Assembly (NCBI GenBank): GCA_947499725.1
Contig: CANMPK010000001.1
Coordinates: 496,001 to 560,000, forward strand
Reading direction: 5' to 3'
Length of the DNA stretch: 64,000 nucleotides
From: an uncultured Paracoccaceae bacterium
Lineage (GTDB): Bacteria; Pseudomonadota; Alphaproteobacteria; Rhodobacterales; Rhodobacteraceae
Shown: positions 34,055 through 43,655 of the stretch, piece after piece
How the letters are laid out: the number at the start of each line of letters is the position of its first letter
Numbering within the stretch: position 1 is the first letter of the stretch
Translations under genes and position numbers: made by a program
Notes under the pieces: model-generated
Databases searched by the model: none
The model's input: the letters and a program-made list of their open reading frames with translations, nothing else
Told to the model about the DNA's origin: nothing

Positions 34055-34858
34055 ATGGCAGAAACCAAATCAGTGATCCAACAAATTGATCCGGTCTGGG
34101 CGCAGATCCTGCAAGAGGGCAATGCGGCGCTGAAAACAGAGCCGTTGCTCGGTGGTCTGGTGCATTCATCGATCCTGCACCACAAGACCTTCGAACAAGC
34201 TCTCAGCTACCGTGTCTCGCTTAAACTGGCCTCAGCAGAAATGTCTGAACAGCTGCTGCGCGAAATTTGTGACGAAGCTTACAAGGCAGATCCAAGCATC
34301 GCTCTGGCAGCGCGTGCAGATATCACGGCGGTCTATGATCGCGATCCTGCTTGCCATCGCTACCTGCAACCGATGCTGTTCTTCAAAGGCTTCCAAGCGG
34401 TTCAATCCTATCGCGTGGCCCATTGGCTTTGGACGCAGGGCCGCAAAGATATGGCCTATTTCTTCCAGATGCGCAGCTCTGAGGTCTTTGGCATCGATAT
34501 CCACCCAGCCGCAAAAATCGGCCAGGGCATCATGATCGACCACGCCCATTCTATTGTGATCGGCGAAACTGCTGTTGTGGGCGATAATGTTTCCATGCTG
34601 CATTCCGTCACTCTTGGTGGCACCGGCAAAGAAGAAGAGGACCGCCATCCAAAGATTGGCGACGGTGTTCTGATCGGGGCAGGTGCCAAGGTTCTGGGCA
34701 ATATCAAAGTGGGTGAATGCTCGCGCATTGCGGCCGGTTCTGTGGTGCTTTCTGAAGTGCCGCCTTGCAAGACCGTGGCGGGCGTACCAGCGCGTATCGT
34801 AGGCGATGCAGGCTGCGCACAACCGGCGATCTCGATGGATCAGACCCATCTCGATTGA
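34055..34858 (+). CDS. cysE: Serine O-acetyltransferase
   Basis: 267-residue CysE. The N-terminal helical domain (about 1-130) is followed by a left-handed beta helix with hexapeptide repeats ('GIDIHPAAKIGQGIMIDHAHSIVIGETAVVGDNVSMLHSVTLGGTGKE', 'DGVLIGAGAKVLGNI'). It makes O-acetylserine for cysteine synthesis. The ATG at 34055 follows an AAAGGA site; the in-frame GTG at 34031 is weaker. A bidirectional terminator follows. Confidence 0.95.
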   Translation: MAETKSVIQQIDPVWAQILQEGNAALKTEPLLGGLVHSSILHHKTFEQALSYRVSLKLASAEMSEQLLREICDEAYKADPSIALAARADITAVYDRDPACHRYLQPMLFFKGFQAVQSYRVAHWLWTQGRKDMAYFFQMRSSEVFGIDIHPAAKIGQGIMIDHAHSIVIGETAVVGDNVSMLHSVTLGGTGKEEEDRHPKIGDGVLIGAGAKVLGNIKVGECSRIAAGSVVLSEVPPCKTVAGVPARIVGDAGCAQPAISMDQTHLD

Positions 34859-34882
34859 TCGCGTCTTACTGGTTTAAAACAG

Positions 34883-34916
34883 AAAACCCCGCGCCAGCTT
34901 AATGGCGCGGGGTTTT
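34883..34916. terminator. Bidirectional terminator, cysE / pdhC
   Basis: AAAACCCCGCGCCA (34883-34896) and TGGCGCGGGGTTTT (34903-34916) form a perfect 14-bp stem with a 6-nt loop. It serves both converging transcripts, with T-runs on either side. Confidence 0.95.
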
Positions 34917-34941
34917 CTTTTGTATCTTCAAAATCAGTGAC

Positions 34942-36228
34942 TTACGCCAGCATCCCAATTGGGTTTTCCAAGTTGGTCACAATCGCTTCTAGCAGCTCTG
35001 CCCCCACCGCACCGTCAATTACACGGTGATCCACAGACATGGTCACAGACATTACAGTTGCCACAGTCAGCGCGCCATCTTCGCCGACCACAGGCTTCTT
35101 CACACCAGCGCCAACCGCCAGAATGCCCGCATGCGGCGGGTTCACGATGGCGTCGAAGTTATCGATGCCAAACATACCAAGGTTGGAAATCGCAAAGCTA
35201 CCGCCTTGATATTCATGCGGCGCGAGCTTGCGATCCCGCGCACGGCCCGCCAAGTCCTTCATTTGCGTCGACAAAGCCGACAAAGACTTGCTGTCCGCAT
35301 CCTGCAACACAGGCGTAAACAAGCCGCCCTCAATCGCCACAGCCACAGCCACATCGCTGGCTTTCATCTGCAAGACCCGATCACCCGCCCAAACCGCATT
35401 GGCCGCTGGCACAGATTGCAACGCCAAAGCCACGGCTTTGATGATGAAATCATTCACAGAAATCTTCACACCACGGCTTTCAAGCTGTTTGTTCAAATCA
35501 GAGCGGAAGCTCAGTAGCGCATCCAGCTTGATATCTCGACGCAGATAGAAATGCGGGATGCTTTGCTTGGCCTCGGTCAAGCGCGCCGCAATGGTCTTGC
35601 GCATGCCATCCAAAGCAACTTCTTCAAAGTCACGATCCGCATACATCTTGGCCACAACATCCGCAGAGGGGCTGCTCGCCATCGGCGCAGGCGCAGCAGA
35701 CACCGCAACCGGCGCCGCAGCAGGCGCGCCTTCTGCGGCCAGAACATCCGCCTTCACAATGCGTCCCTTGGGGCCAGAACCTTTGACAGACGCCAGATCA
35801 ATCCCTTTGTCCGCTGCAATGCGCCGCGCCAAAGGCGAGGCAAACACACGCGCGCCATCCGCCGCTACAGGGCTTGCAGGGGCCGCAGAGGCCGCCACAG
35901 GTGCTGGTGCCGCTTGCGCAGGGGCCTCGGCCGGTGCAGGCGTTTCCGCCGCCGCAGACGCAACAACCGCCGCGCCGGCTTCCTCACCGTCTTCCAGCAA
36001 CACAGCAATCGGCGTGTTCACTTTCACGCCTTCGCTGCCCTCGGCAATCAGGATCGCGCCTATCACGCCCTCATCAACCGCCTCAAACTCCATCGTCGCC
36101 TTATCGGTCTCGATCTCCGCAATGATATCGCCAGAGTTCACCTCATCGCCTTCTTTGACCAACCATTTGGCCAAAGTGCCTTCCTCCATCGTCGGAGACA
36201 GCGCAGGCATTAAAATCTCAATCGCCAT
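34942..36228 (-). CDS. pdhC: Pyruvate dehydrogenase complex E2, dihydrolipoamide acetyltransferase
   Basis: 428-residue E2. A single lipoyl domain (1-80, lysine in ETDKATMEF) is followed by an Ala/Pro linker, an E1/E3-binding domain (about 125-165, '[30 protein letters not shown]') and the catalytic domain ending '[19 protein letters not shown]', with the conserved His and Asp. It makes acetyl-CoA from pyruvate with PdhA/PdhB. The first 120 residues are nearly the same as the N-terminus of PdhB next door. Confidence 0.96.
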   Translation of the reverse strand: MAIEILMPALSPTMEEGTLAKWLVKEGDEVNSGDIIAEIETDKATMEFEAVDEGVIGAILIAEGSEGVKVNTPIAVLLEDGEEAGAAVVASAAAETPAPAEAPAQAAPAPVAASAAPASPVAADGARVFASPLARRIAADKGIDLASVKGSGPKGRIVKADVLAAEGAPAAAPVAVSAAPAPMASSPSADVVAKMYADRDFEEVALDGMRKTIAARLTEAKQSIPHFYLRRDIKLDALLSFRSDLNKQLESRGVKISVNDFIIKAVALALQSVPAANAVWAGDRVLQMKASDVAVAVAIEGGLFTPVLQDADSKSLSALSTQMKDLAGRARDRKLAPHEYQGGSFAISNLGMFGIDNFDAIVNPPHAGILAVGAGVKKPVVGEDGALTVATVMSVTMSVDHRVIDGAVGAELLEAIVTNLENPIGMLA

Positions 36229-36239
36229 GATCGTTCTCC

Positions 36240-37607
36240 TTACCGATAGGTCACTTGCTTCACCGCCGCGATCACCTCTTCGGTGGTCACAAGCGCCAGC
36301 TTTTCAAGGTTCGCCGCATAAGGCATCGGCACATCTTTACCTGTGCAGTTGATCACAGGGGCGTCCAGATAGTCAAAGGCGCGCTCCATGATCGTGGCCG
36401 ACAGGTGGTTCCCGATCGAGCCAACCGGCCAACCTTCTTCCACCGTCACACAGCGGTTGGTTTTCATCACAGAAGCCAACACCGTATCATAATCAATCGG
36501 GCGCAGGCTGCGCAGATCGATCACCTCGGCAGAGATACCTTCCTCAGCCAGCTTATCGGCGGCTTCCAAAGCATATTGCATGCCAATACCAAAGCTGACG
36601 AGGGTCACATCCTCGCCTTCACGCCACACGCGGGCTTTCCCGATTGGAACCGTGAAATCATCCATTACCGGCACATCAAAGGACCGGCCATATAGAATTT
36701 CATTTTCCAAGAAAATCACAGGGTTCGGATCACGGATCGCAGATTTCAACAGGCCCTTTGCGTCACTTGCCGAATACGGCATGACCACCTTCAATCCCGG
36801 AATCTGCGAATACCAAGCGGCGTAATCCTGACTGTGCTGCGCGCCCACACGCGCCGCCGCGCCATTGGGGCCACGGAACACAATCGGACAACCCATCTGA
36901 CCGCCAGACATATACAGCGTCTTCGCAGCAGAGTTGATGATCTGGTCAATCGCCTGCATCGCAAAGTTAAAGGTCATGAACTCCACAATTGGTTTCAAAC
37001 CCGCAAAGGCAGAGCCAACCGCGATCCCAGCAAAGCCATGTTCGGTGATCGGTGTGTCAATCACACGCTTATTGCCAAACTCATCCAGCAAGCCCTGGGA
37101 AATCTTATAAGCGCCTTGGTATTCGGCAACTTCTTCCCCCATCAGATAGACGTCTTCATCGCCCTTCATCTCTTCGGCCATGGCGTCACGCAAAGCCTCG
37201 CGCACGGTGGTGGCGCGCACTTCCGTGCCTTCTGGCCAGTCTGGTTCGACGTTGGCCACAGGCACAGGCGCAGCTGGTGCGCTCGCTGCAACAGGCGCTT
37301 CGGCCTGTGCCGGCGCAGGGGCAGCGGGGGCTGCAGACGGGGCAGGGGCCGCGCCGGCCTCTTCCCCTTCGCCCAGCAACACCGCAATCGCCGTGTTCAC
37401 CGCCACGTTTTCTGTGCCCTCGGCCACTAGAATAGACCCAATCGTGCCCTCATCGACCGCTTCAAACTCCATCGTGGCTTTGTCGGTCTCGATCTCAGCG
37501 ATAATATCGCCAGAGCTGACCTCATCACCTTCTTTCACCAGCCATTTGGCCAATGTGCCCTCTTCCATCGTTGGCGACAGCGCCGGCATCAAAATTTCAA
37601 TAGCCAT
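36240..37607 (-). CDS. pdhB: Pyruvate dehydrogenase E1 beta subunit with N-terminal lipoyl domain
   Basis: 455-residue E1 beta. Residues 1-80 are a lipoyl domain (ETDKATMEF), about 80-125 an Ala/Pro linker, and the rest the transketolase-like beta subunit ('[45 protein letters not shown]', '[15 protein letters not shown]'). An E1 beta carrying a lipoyl domain is characteristic of alphaproteobacterial PDH. It lies 11 bp before pdhC and starts two bases after the VOC gene stop. Confidence 0.96.
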   Translation of the reverse strand: MAIEILMPALSPTMEEGTLAKWLVKEGDEVSSGDIIAEIETDKATMEFEAVDEGTIGSILVAEGTENVAVNTAIAVLLGEGEEAGAAPAPSAAPAAPAPAQAEAPVAASAPAAPVPVANVEPDWPEGTEVRATTVREALRDAMAEEMKGDEDVYLMGEEVAEYQGAYKISQGLLDEFGNKRVIDTPITEHGFAGIAVGSAFAGLKPIVEFMTFNFAMQAIDQIINSAAKTLYMSGGQMGCPIVFRGPNGAAARVGAQHSQDYAAWYSQIPGLKVVMPYSASDAKGLLKSAIRDPNPVIFLENEILYGRSFDVPVMDDFTVPIGKARVWREGEDVTLVSFGIGMQYALEAADKLAEEGISAEVIDLRSLRPIDYDTVLASVMKTNRCVTVEEGWPVGSIGNHLSATIMERAFDYLDAPVINCTGKDVPMPYAANLEKLALVTTEEVIAAVKQVTYR

Positions 37608-37608
37608 C

Positions 37609-38001
37609 TCAGTTGCTCCCCTCAGCCGGATCCGCTGGTGCGATTAGTCCCACAATATTACCTTGCCCGTCTTCCACATAGGCGCAGCGCCCAATGCCGG
37701 GAAAATCAGTTGGCGGCAGCGCCTCAGCGCCCCCATTGGCCAGCGCCCAAGCGTAACGCTCATCACAATCGGCCACCGCAAAGGTCATCGTGCCCCCGCG
37801 CACGGCAGAACCCGCCGGATGTGCCGCATCAGGCCGTGTCATCATGCCGATGCTCAACGCCTCGCCAATGCCGTCGCCCGCAGCCAAGTGATAATTCATC
37901 TCTTCACCGCTAGCCATGGCTTCAAACGTCCAGCCATACAGCCCGCCGTAAAACGCCTTTCCAGCGGCGACATCCGCCACGTAAATCTCAAAATGTGCCA
38001 T
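37609..38001 (-). CDS. VOC-family protein inside the pdh operon
   Basis: 130-residue vicinal-oxygen-chelate protein (glyoxalase/bleomycin-resistance fold). '[29 protein letters not shown]' and '[17 protein letters not shown]' mark the two beta-alpha-beta-beta-beta halves. It is inserted between pdhA and pdhB, 9 bp from pdhA's end and coupled to pdhB (TGAGATG). The conserved metal ligands are not clearly complete, so enzymatic activity is uncertain. A methylglyoxal-related or PDH-linked role is speculation. Confidence 0.83.
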   Translation of the reverse strand: MAHFEIYVADVAAGKAFYGGLYGWTFEAMASGEEMNYHLAAGDGIGEALSIGMMTRPDAAHPAGSAVRGGTMTFAVADCDERYAWALANGGAEALPPTDFPGIGRCAYVEDGQGNIVGLIAPADPAEGSN

Positions 38002-38010
38002 GCCAGCCCC

Positions 38011-39000
38011 CTATGCGACGATGTCGGTCCAAAGCTCGCTCAAGGCAGGCTCAGGGCTGGTTTTCGAGAATTCAGCGCTTTCATTCACTACCGCTTTGAT
38101 CTCTTTATCGATGGCTTTCAAATCTTCCTCAGAGGCATGTTTGCCTTCCAAAAGCATCTCACGCACGCGTTCGATCGGATCACGTTCCTCACGCACACGC
38201 TGCACCTCTTCGCGGGTGCGATACTTCGCAGGGTCCGACATAGAGTGCCCGCGATAGCGATAGGTCTTCACTTCCAGAATATACGGACCCTTGCCCGCAC
38301 GGCAGTGCGCCACTGCCTTTTCACCCGCTTCCTTCACGGCCAAAACATCCATACCGTCGACAACTTCGCCTTTGATCCCAAAGGCTTCGCCGCGCGTGAA
38401 AATATCAGGCGAGGAGGTCGAGCGCGCCATAGACGTCCCCATCGCATATTGGTTGTTCTCGATCACAAAGATCACCGGCAGATCCCAAAGCGCCGCCATG
38501 TTGAAGGTCTCATAGACCTGACCTTGGTTCGCAGCACCATCGCCGAAATAGGTGAAGGTCACGCGGCCATTGTCTTTGTACTTATCCGCAAAGGCCAAAC
38601 CCGCGCCAATCGGCACCTGCGCGCCCACAATCCCGTGGCCGCCGTAGAAATGCTTCTCTTTGCTAAACATATGCATAGAGCCGCCTTTGCCTTTGGAATA
38701 GCCGCCCTCGCGGCCCGTCAGCTCGGCCATCACACCATTCGGATCCATACCGCAGGCCAGCATATGCCCGTGATCGCGATAGGACGTGACGCGCTTGTCG
38801 CCTTCCTCTGTCGCGGCCTCAAGGCCCACAACAACGGCCTCTTGGCCGATATACAAGTGACAGAAACCGCCGATCAGACCCATGCCATACAATTGGCCCG
38901 CCTTCTCTTCAAAACGCCGGATCAACAGCATTTCACGGTAATATTCTGTAAGCTCTTCGCCACTGACATTCGGCTTTTTTGCAGCTTTCTTTGCAGCCAT
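38011..39000 (-). CDS. pdhA: Pyruvate dehydrogenase E1 alpha subunit
   Basis: 329-residue thiamine-diphosphate E1 alpha. 'YYREMLLIRRFEEKAGQLYGMGLIGGFCHLYIGQEAV' is the N-terminal signature, 'GDGAANQGQVYETFNMAALWDLPVIFVIENN' binds ThDP/Mg, and 'YRYRGHSMSDPAKYRTREEV' holds the phosphorylation-loop region. I use the ATG at 39000 (MAAKKAAKK); a GTG at 39009 gives three more residues. It is the first gene of pdhA-VOC-pdhB-pdhC. E3 is encoded separately at 57437-58831. Confidence 0.96.
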   Translation of the reverse strand: MAAKKAAKKPNVSGEELTEYYREMLLIRRFEEKAGQLYGMGLIGGFCHLYIGQEAVVVGLEAATEEGDKRVTSYRDHGHMLACGMDPNGVMAELTGREGGYSKGKGGSMHMFSKEKHFYGGHGIVGAQVPIGAGLAFADKYKDNGRVTFTYFGDGAANQGQVYETFNMAALWDLPVIFVIENNQYAMGTSMARSTSSPDIFTRGEAFGIKGEVVDGMDVLAVKEAGEKAVAHCRAGKGPYILEVKTYRYRGHSMSDPAKYRTREEVQRVREERDPIERVREMLLEGKHASEEDLKAIDKEIKAVVNESAEFSKTSPEPALSELWTDIVA

Positions 39001-39023
39001 CGGATGCACGCCCTCCCAAAGCG

Positions 39024-39043
39024 ATAGTTTAGCTTTAAACTAT
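39024..39043. promoter_or_regulatory. Palindrome upstream of pdhA
   Basis: ATAGTTTA-GCTT-TAAACTAT is a perfect 8-bp inverted repeat with a 4-nt spacer, 24 bp before the pdhA start. It could be an operator of the pdh operon or overlap its -10 region. The binding protein is unknown. Confidence 0.35.
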
Positions 39044-39185
39044 GATGGCGACATGAAAGCACGGGCAGGGGCGTGACGCCAGCCTAAATGTGGGTTTCAG
39101 AACGTAACGGCGCGTTTCGTTTTCTCTCGCTATGCGCCAGCCAAGACCTTATCTCAAGAGTAGCGAAATTTAGAAAAACCATTTC

Positions 39186-39731
39186 ATGCAAACTGAACTT
39201 AGAGACCAAATCCGTCAAGAAATCACAGCAATCCCAGTGGGTGACACTAAAGAACAAGCCGCGATTACGGATGCTTTGGCTTGGATCGACAGCGGGGCGG
39301 AACTGTTTCGCTTGCAAAAACCAGCCACGCCGCCCAAGCATCTTGTGTCTTATTTTCTGCTTATGGATGGTGATTACGTCCTGTTGGTAGATCACAAGTT
39401 GGCGGGGCTCTGGCTGCCGTCTGGCGGCCATGTGGAATTGAATGAGCACCCTCGCACCACAGTAGAACGTGAAATCCTAGAAGAACTCGGTATCCCCGCC
39501 AAATTCGCTTTCGAGGCTCCACAGTTTCTAACCATCACCGAAACCGTTGGCCAAACTGCAGGGCATTGGGATGTCTCGCTGTGGTATGTGGTCTTGGGTG
39601 ATCGGTATCAGCCCATCAGTTTTGATGAAACGGAGTTCAACACAGTTCAGTGGTTCCATCGAGATGATGTGCCAAAAGACAGAGTAGAGCCGGAGCTCGC
39701 CCGGTTCCTCGCAAAACTGCCAAGACTGTAG
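39186..39731 (+). CDS. NUDIX hydrolase
   Basis: 181-residue Nudix protein. The Nudix box is 'GGHVELNEHPRTTVEREILEELGI' (about residues 75-99), matching Gx5Ex7REUxEExGU. Such enzymes hydrolyse nucleoside diphosphates linked to other groups. The N-terminal 45 residues are helical. It is divergent from pdhA and converges on ftsB. Substrate unknown. Confidence 0.88.
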   Translation: MQTELRDQIRQEITAIPVGDTKEQAAITDALAWIDSGAELFRLQKPATPPKHLVSYFLLMDGDYVLLVDHKLAGLWLPSGGHVELNEHPRTTVEREILEELGIPAKFAFEAPQFLTITETVGQTAGHWDVSLWYVVLGDRYQPISFDETEFNTVQWFHRDDVPKDRVEPELARFLAKLPRL

Positions 39732-39734
39732 CGA

Positions 39735-40037
39735 TTAACGAATAACCATCTCATCTGTGCGGATCATACCCAGCACGCTGCGCGCCTGTTGGTCTAGCAG
39801 ATCAAGATCAAGGTAATCATCAGACAGGCGCTTGGTTAGGTTTTCCATCCGCGCCACTTCCAGCTGCATCGCCGCTAGCTCTTTCTCCAGAGCTTTCGTT
39901 TCGGCTGAAATCTCCGCCCGGCGAAACAGCCCGTAATCCCCTTGCACAGCGGCAAAGGTAAAATAGGTTGCAAAGCTGAAAGCCACTCCGAAAAACAAAG
40001 CGGCGCCAACGGCCGGGCGGGATTTAGATACTGCCAT
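39735..40037 (-). CDS. ftsB: Cell-division protein FtsB / septum formation initiator family
   Basis: 100-residue protein with one membrane helix (about 11-30) and a coiled coil (about 42-70, 'AEISAETKALEKELAAMQLEVARMENLTKRL'), ending with 'DLDLLDQQARSVLGMIRTDEMVI', the DivIC/FtsB pattern. It should act in the FtsQLB complex at the septum. Confidence 0.88.
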   Translation of the reverse strand: MAVSKSRPAVGAALFFGVAFSFATYFTFAAVQGDYGLFRRAEISAETKALEKELAAMQLEVARMENLTKRLSDDYLDLDLLDQQARSVLGMIRTDEMVIR

Positions 40038-40288
40038 GTCTGCCTCAGTAAAGTTGGAGCCTTTTCGACCCTCTATGACCTCACTATGCCATAGGTGATT
40101 CGCTATGTGAATCCCTAAAATGCAAAAGTGATTCGTTTTTTTCCAAATAGAGTCAAAATGTTAATGCTTGGGGCAGGGCGCTTTGTAGCGGATGAGACTC
40201 TGTCCCTGTTTTACAATCTGGGCAGAGCAGCCTAAAACCAACCTGCTGACGCGTGACGTCTTACCAGTTCAAAGCAAGGGCGTCCGAA

Positions 40289-41215
40289 ATGGCCAACAAA
40301 GCGAAATTGCATCCGCGCAATCAACACTTAGAAGGCTACGATTTCACCCGTTTGCAGGCAGAAACGCCCGAGCTGGAAGCTTTTACAACGCGCAACCCCC
40401 GCGGCGACGCCACGATTGATTTCAAAGACCCAAATGCCGTGCGTATGCTCAATCGCGCGTTGCTAAAGGCGCATTACAACGTTGATTTCTGGGACATCCC
40501 CAAGGGCTATCTCTGCCCGCCCATTCCGGGCCGCGTGGATTACATCCACTACCTTGCGGATCTGCTGGCCGACAGCAACAAGCAAGCGATCCCAACCGGC
40601 TCCCAGATCAAAGCGCTCGACATCGGCACCGGCGCGAGCCTCGTTTACCCTCTGACAGGCCAAGCTGAATACGGCTGGAGCTTCACCGGCGTTGATATCG
40701 ATGAGGGCGCGCTGAAATCGGCAAAGCAGATTTGCGAATTGAACGGGCTGACGATCCCTCTTCGGAAGCAAGTCGAACCTGAAAGTATCTTCAAAGGCAT
40801 CATCAAGCCCAAAGATGCTTTTCATCTGACCATGTGTAACCCGCCATTCCATGCCTCTTTGGATAAAGCCACCAAAGGCACACAACGCAAATGGGCCAAC
40901 CTTGGGAAGGGGCGGTCTAAAGCGCTGAACTTCGGCGGCCAAAACGCTGAACTCTGGTGCCCTGGCGGCGAAATCAAATTTGTCGCCCGTATGGTCGAGC
41001 AAAGCAGGGACTACGCCAAGCAATGTATGTGGTTCACGTCGCTTGTATCCAAGAAAGACAACATCACAACCCTGAAACGGATATTGAAACGCGCCCAGAT
41101 CGTTGAATTCAGGGTCGTAGAAATGGCGCAGGGTCAGAAAACCAGCCGCTTCCTTGCTTGGACCTACATGACACGCAAACAGCGCGCTTTATTTATCGGT
41201 AAATCCAAGTCCTAA
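40289..41215 (+). CDS. rlmF: 23S rRNA (adenine-1618-N6)-methyltransferase
   Basis: 308-residue SAM-dependent methyltransferase of the RlmF family. 'LHPRNQHLEGYDF' at the start, 'IKALDIGTGASLVYPL' for SAM binding and the catalytic MCNPPFHASL (NPPF) near residue 195 identify it. I use the ATG at 40289, after AAGGGCGT; an upstream GTG at 40253 is possible. A terminator follows. Confidence 0.93.
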   Translation: MANKAKLHPRNQHLEGYDFTRLQAETPELEAFTTRNPRGDATIDFKDPNAVRMLNRALLKAHYNVDFWDIPKGYLCPPIPGRVDYIHYLADLLADSNKQAIPTGSQIKALDIGTGASLVYPLTGQAEYGWSFTGVDIDEGALKSAKQICELNGLTIPLRKQVEPESIFKGIIKPKDAFHLTMCNPPFHASLDKATKGTQRKWANLGKGRSKALNFGGQNAELWCPGGEIKFVARMVEQSRDYAKQCMWFTSLVSKKDNITTLKRILKRAQIVEFRVVEMAQGQKTSRFLAWTYMTRKQRALFIGKSKS

Positions 41216-41245
41216 GACTGCTGGCTCACCAGATCACCACAAAAG

Positions 41246-41280
41246 AAAACCCCGCCAGCAGATCACTGCGGCGGGGTTTT
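41246..41280. terminator. Bidirectional terminator, rlmF / fba
   Basis: AAAACCCCGCC (41246-41256) pairs perfectly with GGCGGGGTTTT (41270-41280) with a 13-nt loop, between converging genes. Confidence 0.92.
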
Positions 41281-41303
41281 CAACATTCTCAAGTCTCAGC
41301 AGC

Positions 41304-42197
41304 TTAGCCAGCCACTGACGCCTCATAGATGCAGTCAATCGTGCCTGCGATCACGGCGTTGAACTCATCGTCGCTCTGTTGTGCCGTCAGACCTTCGGTC
41401 AGCGCACGAGAGAAAGACGCGATCATGCCAGTGTTCTGCGCCAAACGTGTGTTCGCCTCATCGCGAGAATACCCGCCAGACAGGGCTACCAGTTTCAGAA
41501 CACGTGGGTGATCTGCCAGAACCTTATATTGATTGTGTTTCTCAGGCAGGGTCAGCTTCAGCATCACGTTCTGATCTTCGCTCAGCGCATCCAGCTGCGC
41601 CAGAATTTCATCACGCAGCATGTCTTCTGCTTCGGCTTTGTCTGCGATGGTAATTGTCACCTCAGGCTCAACGATTGGCATCAGGCCTTTCGCGAGGATC
41701 TGCTTGCCCACTTCAAACTGCTGCGCAACAACAGCTTTGATACCTTCAGCATTCGCCGCATCAATCACAGACCGCATCTTTGTGCCGTAAATGCCTTTGG
41801 ACACAGCTTTGTCCAGCAGGGCATCCAGCTCTGGCATTGGCTTCAGAACGCGCACACCGTTTTCTGCATCAGCCAAACCTTTGTCGACCTTCAGAAACGG
41901 CACAACGCCGCGTGTTTCCCACAGGTAAGTCGGGGCAGGCTTGCCGTCGATCATACCGTCCATTGTCTTTTCAAACAGAATTGCGCCAACGACTTTCTCG
42001 CCCGTAAAGGCAGGCGCCTGCGCGATGCGGCAGCGCATGTCGTGGATCATGCCGAACATTTCGTCGTCATTGGTGTAGGCGTTTTCTTCAACGCCATAAA
42101 GTTTCAACGCTTTCGGGGTTGAGCCGCCGGATTGGTCAAGGGCCGCAATAAAGCCGTTACCGTTACGGATAAGATCAGTTTGGGATTGTTTGGACAT
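41304..42197 (-). CDS. fba: Fructose-bisphosphate aldolase, class I
   Basis: 297-residue class I aldolase of the bacterial type (MSKQSQTDLIRNGNGFIAALDQSGGSTPKAL). 'GTKMRSVI' near 142 and 'GLMPIVEPEVTI' near 170 carry active-site residues of the Schiff-base barrel. The ATG at 42197 follows AAGGTGG; the in-frame extension to 42281 runs through promoter sequence. Two LacI-like palindromes lie 90-130 bp upstream, between it and pgk, so it is probably separately regulated by carbon source. Confidence 0.93.
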   Translation of the reverse strand: MSKQSQTDLIRNGNGFIAALDQSGGSTPKALKLYGVEENAYTNDDEMFGMIHDMRCRIAQAPAFTGEKVVGAILFEKTMDGMIDGKPAPTYLWETRGVVPFLKVDKGLADAENGVRVLKPMPELDALLDKAVSKGIYGTKMRSVIDAANAEGIKAVVAQQFEVGKQILAKGLMPIVEPEVTITIADKAEAEDMLRDEILAQLDALSEDQNVMLKLTLPEKHNQYKVLADHPRVLKLVALSGGYSRDEANTRLAQNTGMIASFSRALTEGLTAQQSDDEFNAVIAGTIDCIYEASVAG

Positions 42198-42286
42198 GTG
42201 CAGTACCACCTTGAAAATAAGGAAGCCTCTGGGAGGGGGCCGTAGTCCCCTCCGTTTAGTCCAGCATTGTAAAGCTTTCAATAAAG

Positions 42287-42328
42287 GTAGCGCTAACAGA
42301 TTGAAAAATCAGAGTGGTTTAGCGCTAA
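42287..42328. promoter_or_regulatory. Two TTAGCGCTAA-type palindromes upstream of fba
   Basis: A perfect palindrome TTAGCGCTAA lies at 42319-42328 and a near copy, GTAGCGCTAAC, at 42287-42297. Their centres are 32 bp apart, about three turns. This is the form of LacI-family operators; I recall a very similar motif for CceR, the central-carbon regulator of Rhodobacter. A possible -10 (TACAAT, minus strand, 42266-42271) would put the nearer site over the -35 region. Confidence 0.55.
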
Positions 42329-42347
42329 CTTACTAATTTTTACAACT

Positions 42348-43526
42348 TTATTCTTCGAGCGCGGCCACACCAGGGAGGGTTTTCCCTTCCATCCACTCAA
42401 GGAATGCGCCGCCAGCTGTCGAAATATAGGTAAACGATTCTGCCGCGCCCGCGCCATTCAGCGCCGCAACCGTGTCGCCGCCGCCAGCCACAGACACCAG
42501 CTTACCCGCTTTAGAAAGCTCTGCCGCCTTTGCCGCTGCCGCATCTGTCGCTGCATTGAATGGCTCGATCTCAAAGGCACCAAGCGGGCCGTTCCAGATC
42601 AAAGTCTTCGCGTTTTCAAACACTTCGGAAATCTTCGCCACAGTTTCTGGGCCCGCATCCAAGATCATCTTATCCGCAGGGCAAGCATCCGCTGCCACAG
42701 TCTCATTCGCTGCATTCGCTGCAAATTCACCTGCCACAACAACATCTGTTGGCAGAACCAGCTCACAACCAGCTTTTTCAGCCTTCGCGAAGATCTCTTT
42801 CGCTGTGTCGGTCATGTCGTGCTCGCACAGAGATTTGCCCACATCGATGCCCTGCGCCGCCAAGAATGTGTTGGCCATGCCGCCACCGATCACCAGATGA
42901 TCCACTTTCTCAACCAAGTTGCCCAGAAGCTCCAGCTTGGTGGACACTTTCGCGCCGCCCACAACCGCCACAACAGGGCGCACAGGGTTCGCCAAAGCCC
43001 CTTCCAGCGCAGACAATTCCGCCTGCAGCAAGCGACCTGCGCAAGATGGCATCAGCAGCGCCACACCATGTGTGGAGGCATGCGCGCGGTGCGCAGCAGA
43101 AAACGCGTCGTTCACATAAACATCACCCAAAGTGGACAAGAACCCAGACATCTGCGGGTCATTGGCTTCTTCCATCGGGCTAAAACGAGTGTTCTCAACC
43201 AAGATCACCGCGCCCTCAGGCTGGCCGTAAATCTCATTGTGGCTTGGACGCTCAATAAAGGTCACCTCTGTGCCGAAGGCTTTTTCCAAAGCAGGCACCA
43301 GCGGCTTCAAAGACATCTCAGGCACTGGTTGACCCTTTGGTCGGCCAAAATGCGCCAACAAAATCGGAGAACCACCAGCCGCAAGAATATCCTTGATGGT
43401 CGGCACAATGCGCTCAATCCGCGTTGCGTCTGTGACAACGCCATTGTCCATCGGTACGTTAATATCCACACGAACCAGCACGCGTTTGCCCGCAAGGTCC
43501 ATATCATCCAGTGTTTTCCAAGCCAT
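42348..43526 (-). CDS. pgk: Phosphoglycerate kinase
   Basis: 392-residue PGK: '[14 protein letters not shown]' near residue 15, '[12 protein letters not shown]', '[18 protein letters not shown]' and the nucleotide-binding '[12 protein letters not shown]' near the C-terminus. It is upstream of fba on the same strand, as is usual for this glycolytic/gluconeogenic pair, with the palindromes between them. Confidence 0.97.
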   Translation of the reverse strand: MAWKTLDDMDLAGKRVLVRVDINVPMDNGVVTDATRIERIVPTIKDILAAGGSPILLAHFGRPKGQPVPEMSLKPLVPALEKAFGTEVTFIERPSHNEIYGQPEGAVILVENTRFSPMEEANDPQMSGFLSTLGDVYVNDAFSAAHRAHASTHGVALLMPSCAGRLLQAELSALEGALANPVRPVVAVVGGAKVSTKLELLGNLVEKVDHLVIGGGMANTFLAAQGIDVGKSLCEHDMTDTAKEIFAKAEKAGCELVLPTDVVVAGEFAANAANETVAADACPADKMILDAGPETVAKISEVFENAKTLIWNGPLGAFEIEPFNAATDAAAAKAAELSKAGKLVSVAGGGDTVAALNGAGAAESFTYISTAGGAFLEWMEGKTLPGVAALEE

Positions 43527-43655
43527 TATGTCGGCCTCCTAAAAGGTCTTTTCTGCCCTGTTGCATATACCAATGACGTGACAGGTCAATGGCGGCCTTG
43601 GCAATCCGGTGATGCATGATTAGTTTGCGGGTAATTTCGATTAAAGGAGCGCCAA

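Noticed and set aside
37663-39027. 454-codon plus-strand frame across the VOC gene and pdhA
   Set aside because: Antisense to pdhA; the product is His/Arg-rich without motifs.
40105-40130. GTGATTCG/GATTC...GAATC repeats upstream of ftsB
   Set aside because: Arms are only 5 bp and the copies are irregular; chance occurrence in an AT-rich gap cannot be excluded.
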